A DNA stretch of 44,548 nucleotides from Nemertoderma westbladi (lineage: Eukaryota; Xenacoelomorpha; Nemertodermatida; Nemertodermatidae), in the NCBI GenBank assembly GCA_032718475.1, contig JAUCBJ010007537.1:1-44548 (forward strand), in the 5' to 3' direction. A model generated the notes under the pieces. The model was not told the origin of the DNA. It was given only the letters and a program-made list of their open reading frames with translations, and ran no database searches. Below are positions 30,634-44,289 of this stretch, piece after piece (positions within the stretch are counted from its first letter, which is position 1; each line of letters starts with the position of its first letter). The position numbers and the translations under genes are program-made.

Positions 30634-31700
30634 CACTACTACTACTACTAGGATCGGCATGCTGCATTGCAGCTGCATTTTTAAGAATGCTGTGCCGGCT
30701 TGTCAACAAAATTGCACCGCCACAACTCCCTATCACCCATGACATTTGCTAGATTATCCGCATCTTTAAGGCCAGTGTCCTTTAAGATGCGTCTCAAGAA
30801 AGTCATGGGCTGTCCACCATGCTTATTCACTCCATGAGGCTGCCAAAGTACAAGATTATGCACTGGCTGGTCCTCACGGCGAAAGCAGTGTCCTGCAAAG
30901 CGGAGGCGATTTTGTTCTAGTGTCAAGCTTGGGGGAACCAATGAGACACCTCCAATGTTATATAGTGTCTGGTTGGAGATGTGTGCATTGAACTTGACAC
31001 AATGAACCCGGCGTAGCATTCTTGTGAATGTGCCATCCAGAGATTTGGTGTCCTCAGCAGTTAGAGCCCAGCATGGACTCCCGTAGAGGAGTACTGGAAC
31101 TACTGCTGCTCTAAATAATCGGACCTTAAGTGTCCGATTAATTCTCGGTGACTTCCAAATCCTGGAAAGCCTATTCAAAGCTGCCCATGCCTTTCCCTTA
31201 CGTATACGAAGGTCCTCACCTGACTTCCGGATCTATGATCCCAGGTAACAGAAGTCGTCCACATGCTCAAGCATACCATCCTTTGAGCTTATGCTCAACC
31301 GATCAGAGACTTGCTGAGGACTTTCAAAGTTAACGGTCATAATTTTGGTCTTTCTGGAGTTAATAAAAAGACCAACACTAGAAGCAGCATGTTCTAATGA
31401 GCTGAGGAGCCGTTGGGCTCCCTCTAATGATTCTGAGAGTACTCCTAAGTCATCAGCAAAGTCTAGATCAGTTAGGTACTTGGCAGGATTTCCTCGACTT
31501 CTGGAGCCATTATGATGATCTAAGGACATGCGTAGAACATAGTCAACCACAATAATGAACAAGAATGGTGCAAGTGTGTCTCCTTGGAGGACGCCCCATA
31601 ACACTTCAAATGGTTTTGCGTCACCGTCAACAGTAGACACAAATGTTGTCGGACCATCGTATACTGATCGATTGCTGCAATAATTTCATCAAGGATCCCA
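30634..31700 (-). mobile_element. RTE-like non-LTR retrotransposon, 5'-truncated copy 2
   Basis: The best-preserved copy in the window, reading from about 31700 down. It includes GVLQGDTLAPFLF (31600 region), [28 protein letters not shown] and the C-terminal [13 protein letters not shown] segment. The 3' end is CCGATCCTAG followed by (TAG)n (AGT repeats, 30634-30653). Near-identity to copy 1 shows recent activity of the family. The endonuclease and the first half of the polymerase are absent. Confidence 0.88.
30681..31640 (-). pseudogene. Reverse-transcriptase fragment (GVLQGD box to C-terminus), RTE-like
   Basis: Two overlapping open frames with one frameshift near 31180-31240, where copy 1 reads through. 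The upstream part (31640-31233) carries the GVLQGDTLAP and FADD boxes. The downstream part (31178-30681) carries the thumb and the terminal domain down to [12 protein letters not shown]. Lacks the motif with the first catalytic aspartate and everything before it. Confidence 0.85.
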
Positions 31701-31851
31701 TTTTATGAAAGTATGCTGAACATACGTCAACCAACGGCGACCTACTGCGAAGATGCTTGTAGGAGTTGCGACCACAAGCGGTTTACTCTCGTAACTGAAA
31801 GATATGAGTATTGCAACCCTCCAGGAGAACAGTATGTGCCATGGCAATACT
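31701..31851 (+). other. Spacer with a short cysteine-containing open stretch
   Basis: A plus-strand frame from 31713 reads YCEDACRSCDHKRF and CNPPGEQYVPWQY before entering the G-rich array. It looks protein-like but is only about 45 codons, has no clear splice acceptor and matches nothing I recognise. Could be a fragment of an exon or of an element. Confidence 0.25.
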
Positions 31852-34132
31852 CTACAGTCTGGGGGGGCTACTGTCTGGGGGGCTACTATCTGGGGGGCTA
31901 TTGTCCGGGGGCTACTGTCTGGGACTTACTGTCCGGGGGCTACTGTCCGGGGGCTACTGTCTGGGGGCTACTGTCTGGGGGGCTACTGTTTGCGGGGCTA
32001 CTATCTGGGGGCTACTGTCTGGGGTTTACTGTCTGGTGGCTACTATCTGGGGGGCTATTGTCCGGGGGCTACTTTCTGGGGGCTACTGTCTGGGGGGCTA
32101 CTATCTGGGGGGCTACTGTCTAGGGGCTACTGTCTGGGACTTACTATCCGGGGGCTACTGTCTGGGGGGCTACTGTCCGGTGGCTACTGTCCGGGGGGCT
32201 ACTTTCTGGGGTTTACTGTCTGGGGGCTACTATCTGGGGGGCTATTGTCCGGGGGCTACTTTCTGGGGGCTACTGTCTGGGGGGCTATTGTCCGGGGCCT
32301 ACTGTCTGGGGGGCTACTATCTGGGACTTACTGTCCGGGGGCTACTGTCTGGGGGCTACTGTCCGGGGGCTACTTTCTGGGGGCTACTATCTGGGACTTA
32401 CTGTCCGGGGGCTACTGTCTGGGGGGCTACTGTCCGGGGGCTACTGTCTGGTGGGCTATTGTCCGGGGCCTACTGTCTGGGGGGCTACTATCTGGGACTT
32501 ACTGTCCGGGGGCTACTGTCTGGGGGGCTACTGTCCGGGGGCTACTTTCTGGGGGCTACTGTCTGGGGTTTACTGTCTGGGGGCTACTATGTGGGGGGCT
32601 ATTGTCCGGGGGCTACTTTCTGGGGGCTACTGTCTGGGGTTTACTGTCTGGGGGCTACTATCTGGGGGGCTATTGTCCAGGGGCTACTATCTGGGGGGCT
32701 ACTGTCCGGGGGCTACTATCTGGGGGGCTACTATCTGGGGGGCTACTGTCCGGGGGCTACTGTCTGGGGGGCTACTGTCTGGGGGCTACTGTCCGGGGGC
32801 TACTGTCTGGGGGCTACTGTCTGCGGGGCTACTGTCCGGGGGCTACTGTCTGGGGGCTACTGTCCGGGGGGCTACTGTCTGGGGGCTACTGTCCGGGGGC
32901 TACTGTCTGGGGGCTACTGTCCGGGGGCTACTGTCCGGGGGGCTACTGTCCTGGGGGCTACTGTCTGGGGGCTACTGTCTGGGGGGCTACTGTCCGGGGT
33001 GCTACTGTCCGGGGGGCTACTGTCTGGGGGCTACTGTCTGGGGGCTACTGTCTGGGGGCTACTGTCCGGGGGCTACTGTCTGGGGGGCTACTGTCCTGGG
33101 GCTACTGTCTGGGGGGCTACTGTCTGGGGCTACTGTCCGGGGGCTACTGTCCGGGGGGCTACTGTCTGGGGGCTACTGTCTGGGGGCTACTGTCTGGGGG
33201 GCTACTGTCCGGGGGCTACTGTCCGGGGGCTACTGTCTGGGGGCTACTGTCTGGGGGCTACTGTCTGGGGGCTACTGTCTGGGGGCTACTGTCCTGGGGG
33301 CTACTGTCTGGGGGCTACTGTCTGGGGGCTACTGTCTGGGGGCTACTGTCCGGGGGCTACTGTCATGGGGCTACGCGGGGGGCTACTGTCTGGGGGCTAC
33401 TGTCCGGGGGCTACTGTCTGGGGGCTACTGTCTGGGGGCTACTGTCTGGGGGGCTACTGTCTGGGGGCTACTGTCCGGGGGCTACTGTCTGGGGGGCTAC
33501 TGTCTGGGGGCTACTGTCCGGGGGCTACTGTCTGGGGGCTACTGTCTGGGGGCTACTGTCCGGGGGGCTACTGTCTGGGGGGCTACTGTCTGGGGGCTAC
33601 TGTCTGGGGGCTACTGTCCTGGGGGGCTACTGTCCGGGGGGCTACTGTCTGGGGGCTACTGTCCTGGGGGCTACTGTCTGGGGGCTACTGTCCTGGGGGC
33701 TACTGTCCGGGGGCTACTGTCTGGGGGCTACTGTCTGGGGGCTACTGTCCGGGGGCTACTGTCCGGGGGCTACTGTCTGGGGGCTACTGTCCTGGGGGGC
33801 TACTGTCTGGGGGCTACTGTCCGGGGGCTACTGTCCTGGGGGCTACTGTCTGGGGGGCTACTGTCTGGGGGCTACTGTCCGGGGGCTACTGTCTGGGGGC
33901 TACTGTCTGGGGGCTACTGTCCGGGGGGCTACTGTCTGGGGGCTACTGTCCGGGGGCTACTGTCTGGGGGGCTACTGTCTGGGGGCTACTGTCCGGGGGC
34001 TACTGTCTGGGGGCTACTGTCCGGGGGGCTACTGTCCGGGGGGCTACTGTCTGGGGGCTACTGTCTGGGGGCTACTGTCTGGGGGCTACTGTCTGGGGGG
34101 CTATTGTCCGGGGGCTACTATCTGGGAGCTTT
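31852..34132. repeat. G-rich 14-15-bp minisatellite
   Basis: The unit GGGGGCTACTGTCT (14 bp, or 15 with six Gs) repeats about 155 times with C/T alternation (TGTCC or TGTCT). In the first 900 bp there are also TACTATC, TACTTTC and GGGTTTACTG variants; from about 32750 on the array is more uniform. The unit contains no stop in any plus frame, so all three frames are open for over 2 kb, a composition effect. The plus strand carries a run of at least five Gs about every 14 bp. Confidence 0.95.
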
Positions 34133-34284
34133 TATATGGTAAATGATAATAAATTTATAAAGTAACAATTATATAGCAAAACGATAAAAAAGCAGATCGT
34201 AATACTGGTAGTGAATATTATTTATCGATATCAGTTCCTTTACAGTGAATCACAAGAAAGTCAGAGGTAAATAGCCTCCAAAAT
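34133..34284. other. AT-rich spacer
   Basis: No gene or repeat recognised between the G-rich array and the dispersed repeat. Confidence 0.5.
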
Positions 34285-34849
34285 GAATGATAGGAGGTGG
34301 CCCTGTAGGTAGAGGCTTAACTATAATAGTCCGGAGAATCAGCAACCAGCCAAATAAAAGTCTTTCATGGTTCGCCGCTCTAATTGTAACCGGTAAAGTA
34401 TGTGCTGAGTGGAGGTAGAGTGGATGACAGGGTAGCTAGTGGGTAGCAGTAGGAGGGACGTTTGGGCTCTTTGCGAACAATGTAACATTGTCTCGCTAGT
34501 GGCGAGATCGTGCCTAATTGGTTCTGCATCACTGAGCAAGGCTTTAAAGGGGCAGGGCATTGGGAGCTTTAGGTAGGTCTGCATGTCTGCTAGCCATTAC
34601 CCGTACAGTCATGGGACGGTCCATAACGGCTTAGGTAACAATATATCGGTAACCCGGTGCATTACACCGTGATACCGAGATCATTGTTCCTCTGTTATTT
34701 ATGGCCCCATGGTGCCTCGCTTTTGGCGAAGCTAAAAGCAAATAAACTCGTATGGACCGGGCCAAGCAATGGCCTGTTTGCGGTATAGGCTACATTCTGT
34801 AATGCTGTACCACAGTCCACAATAATAGGACCCCAGTTCAGGTGACATA
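34285..34849 (-). repeat. Dispersed repeat, copy B (inverted)
   Basis: Reverse complement of 1513-2069, with an 8-bp difference near 34305-34318 and few substitutions. Carries the same 81-codon frame (34584-34339). The two copies are separated by about 32 kb and face opposite directions. Confidence 0.8.
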
Positions 34850-35044
34850 GGCTTAGGGGCGATTTGAGTATCTTATATGTTTGTATTGTTACCGTTGTAG
34901 TATATCCAGACATTTATCTGATACTGTACTGCACTTTATTTAGAGCATCCACAGTAAGTACTGCAGTATATATGTGCACTATGCAGTGATCATCTGTTTG
35001 CAATATTAATAGACATAATTAACACACCTAGCGTGATCGTGATT
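34850..35044. other. AT-rich spacer
   Basis: No gene or repeat recognised. Confidence 0.5.
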
Positions 35045-35120
35045 TGTCGACAACCCGCCGGCACAGCATTCTAGAAATGCAGCTGCAATGCAGCATGCCG
35101 ACCCTAGTAGTAGTAGTGAT
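35045..35120 (+). mobile_element. RTE-like 3'-end fragment with AGT tail
   Basis: Reads GCCGGCACAGCATTCTAGAA then ATGCAGCTGCAATGCAGCAT and CCGACCCTAG(TAG)n, the same 3' terminus as the copies at 30634 and 43306. Only the last ~60 bp of the element are present, a typical extreme 5' truncation. Confidence 0.75.
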
Positions 35121-35146
35121 CGTGATACCTAAGAAGTACCATACTA

Positions 35147-35180
35147 TTAATATTATTATTATTATTATTATTATATTATT
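35147..35180. repeat. (ATT)n microsatellite
   Basis: About ten ATT triplets, slightly interrupted at each end. Confidence 0.85.
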
Positions 35181-35514
35181 TGGGTGGAGACACCGCTGTG
35201 ATAAAAGCGTATAAAAAAACTGCACATAATAAACCAGGAGAAAGTTAAACAGTGAATAAATATATACTTATACTATGGCACCATATTAAAATAAGATTAA
35301 AAACGAAATTAAACTACGCTAAAATATTATTACATGTTAAAATAAAAGTGTAGGTCGCTAAAAAGAGTTGAACTCAGATAGAACTAATGATATGAAAAAT
35401 AGAAAATAATTAGAAATTGGCATAGTTACAAATTGCGGTCAAATTTAATCCAATTGTTAAAATCGAACCCATAAATATGGCGTTTGAACAATTCAACTGA
35501 TTCAACTGTTCTCA
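35181..35514. other. AT-rich spacer
   Basis: No gene or repeat recognised. Confidence 0.5.
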
Positions 35515-38549
<3,035 letters not shown>

Positions 38550-38553
38550 TTAA

Positions 38554-38686
38554 CCCTATTAAACCCGGGGGGGGGGGGGGGGGGGGGGTCAATATGACCC
38601 CCCCCCCTGTGGTTTTTTTTATTATAATTCTGAAACAAACGCAGTTGGGAATTTGTACAGCATTTTATAGCCCGGTACTAATATGG
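38554..38686 (-). mobile_element. piggyBac-like miniature element (MITE, 133 bp)
   Basis: Flanked by TTAA on both sides (38550-38553, 38687-38690). One end is CCCTATTAAACCC, followed by a G22 run, TCAATATGA and a C run. The other end, on the opposite strand, is CCATATTAGTACCGGGC. These are the two ends of the 1.55-kb element at 41750-43301, in reversed orientation, with nearly all internal sequence deleted. Non-coding. Confidence 0.8.
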
Positions 38687-38690
38687 TTAA

Positions 38691-40231
38691 ACTGCTAAAG
38701 GTCTAAAAGCGCGAACATTAATAGTTTTGATTCTTGATTGCACGTAGGCAATAAAGTAGAATGTACCGGCCGGACGGTAAACTGTGGGCCTAACTGCCTA
38801 AACACCCGAACCGGTACTTACAGGTACCCAGTATTATTTCAATTGTGAAATATTGTATATTGTAGGCTGTTAGGGGATTAGGGATTGACCACCCCTTATT
38901 CCTTTGTATGGTTTACTTATTTCTGTCAGTTTTATTTATCTGTAAGTGTAATATTGAGCAGAAGGCGTGTAAGCCTGCTCAGATTGTATAAATAATTTGT
39001 AGGCCGGATTGTTGTCTGACTGTTGTTAGGTCTGAAGCGATTGCAGTGTGTGTAGAGTGTCTGTCCGATAAAGTGCTAGTTAGGAAGGTGGGGGCATCCA
39101 GTGCTGTAAGGTAAATCCCCCCCGAAAGAATAAGTTGTACTACTCAGTTAGAACGCCTACTAACTAACCATTTTGGAGTCTGCATATACTGTGGTTTATT
39201 TAGGCTTGACAGTAGTCTGCCAGCATTTGGTCTGTATATTGTTTGAATAGTCTGCACGGGTAGCGCAATATTTATTATTCAGAGTCTATGCGAGTATTCG
39301 CAACCTCTAATTCCCCAAGTTTATTCCTACAGTAATTGTGCTTGTTATACATACCGTTATAGCTAAATTAACCCCGGTACTACATCAGTGCTGCTTGGCG
39401 TAGGTAAAGACTGGTGATTTTGTGCTCCGGTCACTCCAGCAGATACCGTGGTTCTTTTGGCTGTTCAAGTATATTTAACTGCTGGTTATTTGTTTTATAA
39501 GTACTTGTACCTAATTTAGGGTTTAGAGTACAGTGCTTTCCGAAAGTGATTTAGTGTGTACGCAGTATATTTGTGTTGTAACGTGGTTAATTTGGCACGT
39601 TAGCTCTGGTTGGCTTCGGTAATTAACCTCTAGGTAAGGACACTCCGGGTACATAACGTAGTACTTATAGAGCTAAGACTATAAGTCGTCAGACGGTGGT
39701 ATTTCCTTATCTGGACAACGCAATTTACTTACTACTGCTTTATTGTTTTGAAATACCGTAGTTTCCTGTCAGTTTGTAAGAACCAGAAATTCTAACTCCT
39801 TGTTAGGCTGGTTTGTAGATTTCTTGTAAAATTACCCTAAAAATTGTATGTGTAACTTGTTATTGTTATTTAGAGATTGTAATCTCAACCTGTTAGTAAT
39901 TGTAAGTAATTTGTAGTGATAAGTAACTTAGTAAAGTAGAAATATCAGGTATTAGTGTTCAACAAGTAGCACTCCACTGAGAGCGTTCAGCTTCTGTGTA
40001 GTGACTCCATACCCAGAAATAATAACATTTATTTCAAATATTGTCAAAACCCCTTGTACGGGTATATATATATATTTATAAATCAATTCAAACAGATTTA
40101 TAAAATAGTAGGCCTGTTATACATCAATTAGGTCGTAATATCAGTTGAACTACTGCTTAATAACAGTAATAAGTAAAAGGGAAGTAACCCTAAAATTCAG
40201 AAATTCAGTTATTATAAAATAATTGACATTA
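38691..40231. other. Non-coding sequence, possible 5' part of an LTR element
   Basis: No ORF of note over 1.5 kb. It precedes the unrecognised ORF at 40869. A TGTTAGGGG near 38868 could start an LTR, but no matching 3' LTR falls inside the window, so I do not call one. Confidence 0.3.
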
Positions 40232-40735
40232 CCAGTATTTACGGTAGGCTTATTATATATATTTATATAAATTTAGGTTGAAATTATATACCGGTATTCT
40301 GTGACTAATCCTAGTCTATAATAATACTTATATATACTATAGGTGTATACCGGTATTTACGGTAGGCTTATTATATATATTTATATAAATTTAGGCTGAA
40401 ATTATATACCGGTATTCTGTGACTAATCCTAGTCTATAATAATACTTATATATACTATAGGTGTATACCGGTATTTATGGTAGGCTTATTATATTTATTT
40501 ATATAAATTTAGGCTGAAATTATATACCGGTATTCTGTGACTAATCCTAGTCTATAATAATACTTATATATACTATAGGTGTATACCGGTATTTACGGTA
40601 GGCGTATTATATTTATTTATATAAATTTTAGGCTGAAATTATATACCGGTATTCTGTGACTAATCCTAGTCTGTAATAATACTTATTAATTTTAAATACT
40701 TATATATATACTATAAGTGTATACCGGTATTTTAA
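40232..40735. repeat. 118-bp tandem repeat, about 4.3 copies
   Basis: TTTACGGTAGGC recurs at 40241, 40359, 40477 (ATGG variant) and 40595, an exact 118-bp step. Units are AT-rich with ATACCGGTAT motifs and are about 97% alike by eye. The last partial unit has a short insertion near 40685-40700. Confidence 0.93.
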
Positions 40736-40868
40736 TATTAATTATATATATCACGTTACACTGAGTAATGGTATCGGTAATTAATTACTAGGCTTACAGT
40801 TGATACTGAATTACTAGATTTGCTTTAAATGTCATTATAGTAGTAGGCATTCAACTGTAAATTAAATC

Positions 40869-41568
40869 ATGTCTGACACAAAACAAACACTGTCAGATAG
40901 TCTCTTAGGAAGTGTTAGAATGAGTGTTAGACAGTGTCTTAAAAAGATCTGTGACCCAGATCAAAGCATAGAACATCCCAGACCAAAGTCCAAGTCCCCT
41001 CCTACTGTAAGAAAGGTCATCCCTCCAGTAGTAGTATCAGACCATAGGCTAGTAAAGCACCATAGGTCTATCATAGGCACTAGGGCTCAAGTTAAGCGGA
41101 ACCAAGAGGCAGCTGTTGAGCAGCAGCAACACCCGAACCGAGAACTTATTTCTCAACGGCCTGATAACTCTAGCAGTTCAGACACCAAAGAGTTGACACC
41201 CGAGATCGGAGCAAGGATGGCAGAAGCGGTTTATCCGGATCCACTTCTAATTCTTCCTGGAGCCGTACTCACTAGAGTGTTGATAGCTGTAGAGGAACAT
41301 CAAATCGATTGGGCGAGAAGTAAGCGATCGACCAGGGACAGTTATGCGGGATATACGATGGAGGAACTGAGGTCCATTGTAGAGGCGCAATGGAACTTCC
41401 CCGGACCCGGACTCCCGTTTAACCTATCGGAAGCTGCCTGGGAGGACTTATACAGGATGGGAGTGGTAAGGGACACTCGAGATCCAGCTGTGTGGAAGAG
41501 GTCGGCAGCAGGATATGTCCAGGGATTCTTCAGTTCTTTGGAGCGATTAGAAGAACACCTATTTCAAT
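40869..41568 (+). CDS. Unrecognised ORF, possible gag-like reading frame, truncated
   Basis: About 233 codons from ATG (MSDTKQTLSDSLLGSVRMSV). The first ~110 residues are basic, Pro/Gln/Ser-rich and likely disordered. The second half (from about PEIGARMAEAVYPDPLLILP through GYTMEELRSIVEAQW, FPGPGLPFNLSEAAWEDLY, PAVWKRSAAGY) looks like a folded helical domain. No zinc knuckle or catalytic motif. At 41569 the frame runs into an RTE-like fragment and stops at 41769-41771. A BEL/Pao-like integrase lies on the other side of that insertion on the same strand, so this may be the gag of the same element, but similarity does not prove it. It could also be a host exon. Confidence 0.5.
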
Positions 41569-41749
41569 TCTCATTGGTTCCCCCAAGCTTGACACTAGAA
41601 CAAAATCACCTCCGCTTTGCAGGACATTGCTTTCGCCGTGAGGACCAGCCAGTGCATAATCTTGTACTTTGGCAGCCTCATGGAGTGAATAAGCATGGTG
41701 GACAGCCCATGACTTTCTTGAGACGCATCTTAAAGGACACTGGCCTTAA

Positions 41750-43301
41750 CCCTATTAGTAACGGGCTATAAAATGCTGTACAAATACCGGGAGGGGGTCA
41801 TATTGACCCCCCCCTCTAAAATCTACAAATATTTACGAAAACGTCTGATTTTTTGTTTGTACGTAGGTATCACTTGTCTGGATCCGACCGAAAAAAAAAA
41901 TTTTCGAAAAAATGTACTGGGGTGGTTATATTGCAGCACCAAAATTACAAGTAGTGCACAATTTTCACAAAATTTGAAAGTTACATTTTCGGCTAATTAT
42001 TTTTCAATACAGGTTTTCTGGGGTGCAAAAAACATTGGAAAATATTTAAAAATGATATGATTACTATAAATGGCCGTTTAGTCCTCTCTGCGTAGGAAAA
42101 AAATGAAAAAAACAAGTAACCAGCACTTTTCAGGTAGAACACAAAATTTTTAATTCACTTATACGATGCTATAAATTCACATTTTCAGGTTTTCGATTGC
42201 GCTGATTCTAATGGAATACATTTCTAATATGCCAGATCATTGATACTTGTATTTTTCGGCGTAATTTGGCAAATTTTGGTGCTAGCACCAAATTTCGTAC
42301 CCATCACCAAAAAGTACAAGTTTGCGATGTCCAGTGCTGTTTTTATGGATTCCATCGGATTCAGGACCCTCATAAACCCGTATAACGCAAGAAACAAGGT
42401 GATACTATCTACTGATAAATTTGCATATTTTCCAAAATTTGGTGCTGGCACAACAATTTTCACCCACTGGCGAAAAATACCAGTTTGAGAACTCTTATGA
42501 AATTTTTACTGATTCCATTGAATTCAGAACCATCACAAACCCGTATAACGCAAGAAACAAGGTGACACAATCAATTGATATATTTGATGGTTTTCAAAAT
42601 TTGGTGCTAGCACCACATTTTGCACCCACATCCGAAAAATACAAGTTTGAGATGTCTAGTTCGATAATTATTTATTCCATTGAATTCAGAACAGCCATAA
42701 ACCTCTAAAACGCAAGAAATAAATTGTCACAAGCAATTTTATCTATCGAATGAATTTTCAAAATTTCGTGCTAGCACCAAAATTTGCACACAGCACCGAA
42801 AAATACAAGTTTGATACGCTTGGTGCAACTCGTATATATTTCATCGAATCCAGAACCCCAAAAAACCCCAATTGCGTAAAAAACAAGTTTCAAACAATCA
42901 ATTTACAAAATTGACATAATTCAAAATTTGGTGCTGGCACCAAAATTTGGCACCCACCGAAAAAAACAAGTTTGAAATTTCTAAATCAATTTATATGAAT
43001 TCCATCAAATTTCTAACACCAAAAAACCGGTGTAAATCAAAAATAGAGATGTTACAATTCATATTTAATGAAATGTAATTTTCAAAAAACGTCTCAAAAA
43101 AAGTGCCAAAAGTAGGGTTAAAAAATGGTGCTATAACTCGAAAAGTACCCAATATTTTTGAAAACGGTTTTCACTACTAGGAAGACAATAGATTTTTAGG
43201 AAAAGTCATAAAATTTCAGATTCCCAACTGCGTTTGTTTCAGAATTATAATAAAAAAACCACGGGGGGGGTCATATTGACCCCCCCCCGGGTTTAATAGG
43301 G
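41750..43301 (+). mobile_element. piggyBac-like non-autonomous DNA transposon (1552 bp)
   Basis: Bounded by TTAA duplications (41746-41749 and 43302-43305) created inside an RTE copy whose intact sequence is known from two other copies, so the insertion boundaries are certain. The ends are CCCTATTAGTAACGGGC and, inverted, CCCTATTAAACCCGGG. Both ends hold a G-run/TCAATATGA/C-run hairpin. TTAA targets and CCCT termini are piggyBac hallmarks. No transposase is encoded; the interior is AT-rich with 163-bp tandem repeats. Movement would need an enzyme supplied elsewhere. Confidence 0.85.
42270..43040. repeat. 163-bp tandem repeats inside the piggyBac-like element, about 5 copies
   Basis: AAAATTTGGTGCTAGCACCA or close variants recur at about 42271, 42434, 42597, 42761 and 42923 (steps 162-165). 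Copies are substantially diverged but keep the perfect or near-perfect 12-bp palindrome GGTGCTAGCACC, and a conserved AACGCAAGAAACAAGGTGA segment in most. Confidence 0.85.
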
Positions 43302-43425
43302 TTAAAGATGCGGATGATCTAGCAAATGTCATGGGTGATAGGGAGTTGTGGCGGTGCAATTTTGTTGACAAGCCAGCACAGCATTCTTAAAAATGCAGCT
43401 GCAATGCAGCATGCCGATCCTAGAA

Positions 43426-44289
43426 GTATGGTGTGTCATCTTTGTCTGTATGACTTGTAGAGCGATCCATCTAGATATGGTGAACGATCTATCTACCAAC
43501 AGCTTCATACTGAGTTTACGCCGACAGATCGCTCGCTTTGGAACTATCAACACAATGAGATCCGACAAGGAAACGAACTTCATTGGCGCCAATAATGAGA
43601 TCAAAGCTTATGTGAAAGATTGGAACCAAAGACAGGTGGACGATAAGCTAAGGGTAACAGCATCTAGCTGGACCTTCAACGCCGCCGACGCCCCTTGGTG
43701 GGGAGGAAGTTGGGAGAGATTAATACGGAGCGTGAAGACCGCATTTCACTTTATAGTGCCATGCCGCGCGTATCTTACCGACGAACTTTTGTGGACATTA
43801 ATGAAAGAAATTGCCGCCTATCTTAATGAGAGACAGCTTATGCCAGTCTCATCGAGTCCCGACTCCCTAGATGCGCTAACACCCGCGCATTTCCTACTAA
43901 AGAAACCTGTAGCCATGCTCCCGCAATCGGAAATCACGGACGGAGACGAATACTGCCGACAAACTTGGCAACTTATGCAGTTGTTATCCCGTCGTTTCGC
44001 TGACCATTTCGAAAAACATTATCTTCCTACGCTACAACTTCGAACAAAGTGATTTGCGCAGCAAGAAAACGTCAGCGCCGGAGACATGGTCCTTATCGTG
44101 GAATCAGATCTTCCACGTAAGAGGTGGCAGACAGGTCGTATCATCGAGACTCATATATCCGATGATGATTTAGTGCAATCGGTAGAACTCGTCGTCATGC
44201 GACGTAACTTTAAGAAACCTCGAATTGTATTCGAAACACAACAACTCAATCGCCCAGTTGGTCGTTTATGTTTACTGGAAAGAGACTGA
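43426..44289 (+). pseudogene. BEL/Pao-like retrotransposon integrase and C-terminal domain, broken
   Basis: The reading starts inside the integrase core, after the point where the zinc-binding domain and first catalytic Asp would lie; these are missing, cut off by the RTE fragment. Visible motifs: TCRAIHLDMV, then RSDKETNFIGA (second catalytic Asp), WGGSWERLIRSVK (catalytic Glu), LTPAHFLLKKP, and LPTLQLRTK at the end of the core. A TGA at 44050-44052 interrupts the frame. The same frame continues to 44289 with GDMVLIVESDLPRKRWQTGRI, the DUF5641-type tail that follows BEL/Pao integrases. Inactive as it stands. Confidence 0.85.

Larger units (their letters stand above)
41569..43423 (+). mobile_element. 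RTE-like 3' fragment, copy 3, split by a piggyBac-like insertion
   Basis: Left part 41569-41749 ([30 protein letters not shown]) and right part 43306-43423 join exactly at one TTAA compared with copies 1 and 2: GGCC-TTAA in front and TTAA-AGATGCGG behind. The 3' end is GCATGCCGATCCTAG. It is 5'-truncated at 41569, and its reading frame is by chance in phase with the upstream ORF. No clear target-site duplication flanks it, so the junctions may include a deletion. Confidence 0.85.

Noticed and set aside
31804-34165. Three overlapping 560-784-codon frames rich in Gly, Leu and Tyr
   Set aside because: All three plus frames are open because the 14-15-bp G-rich unit lacks stops. This is a composition artefact.
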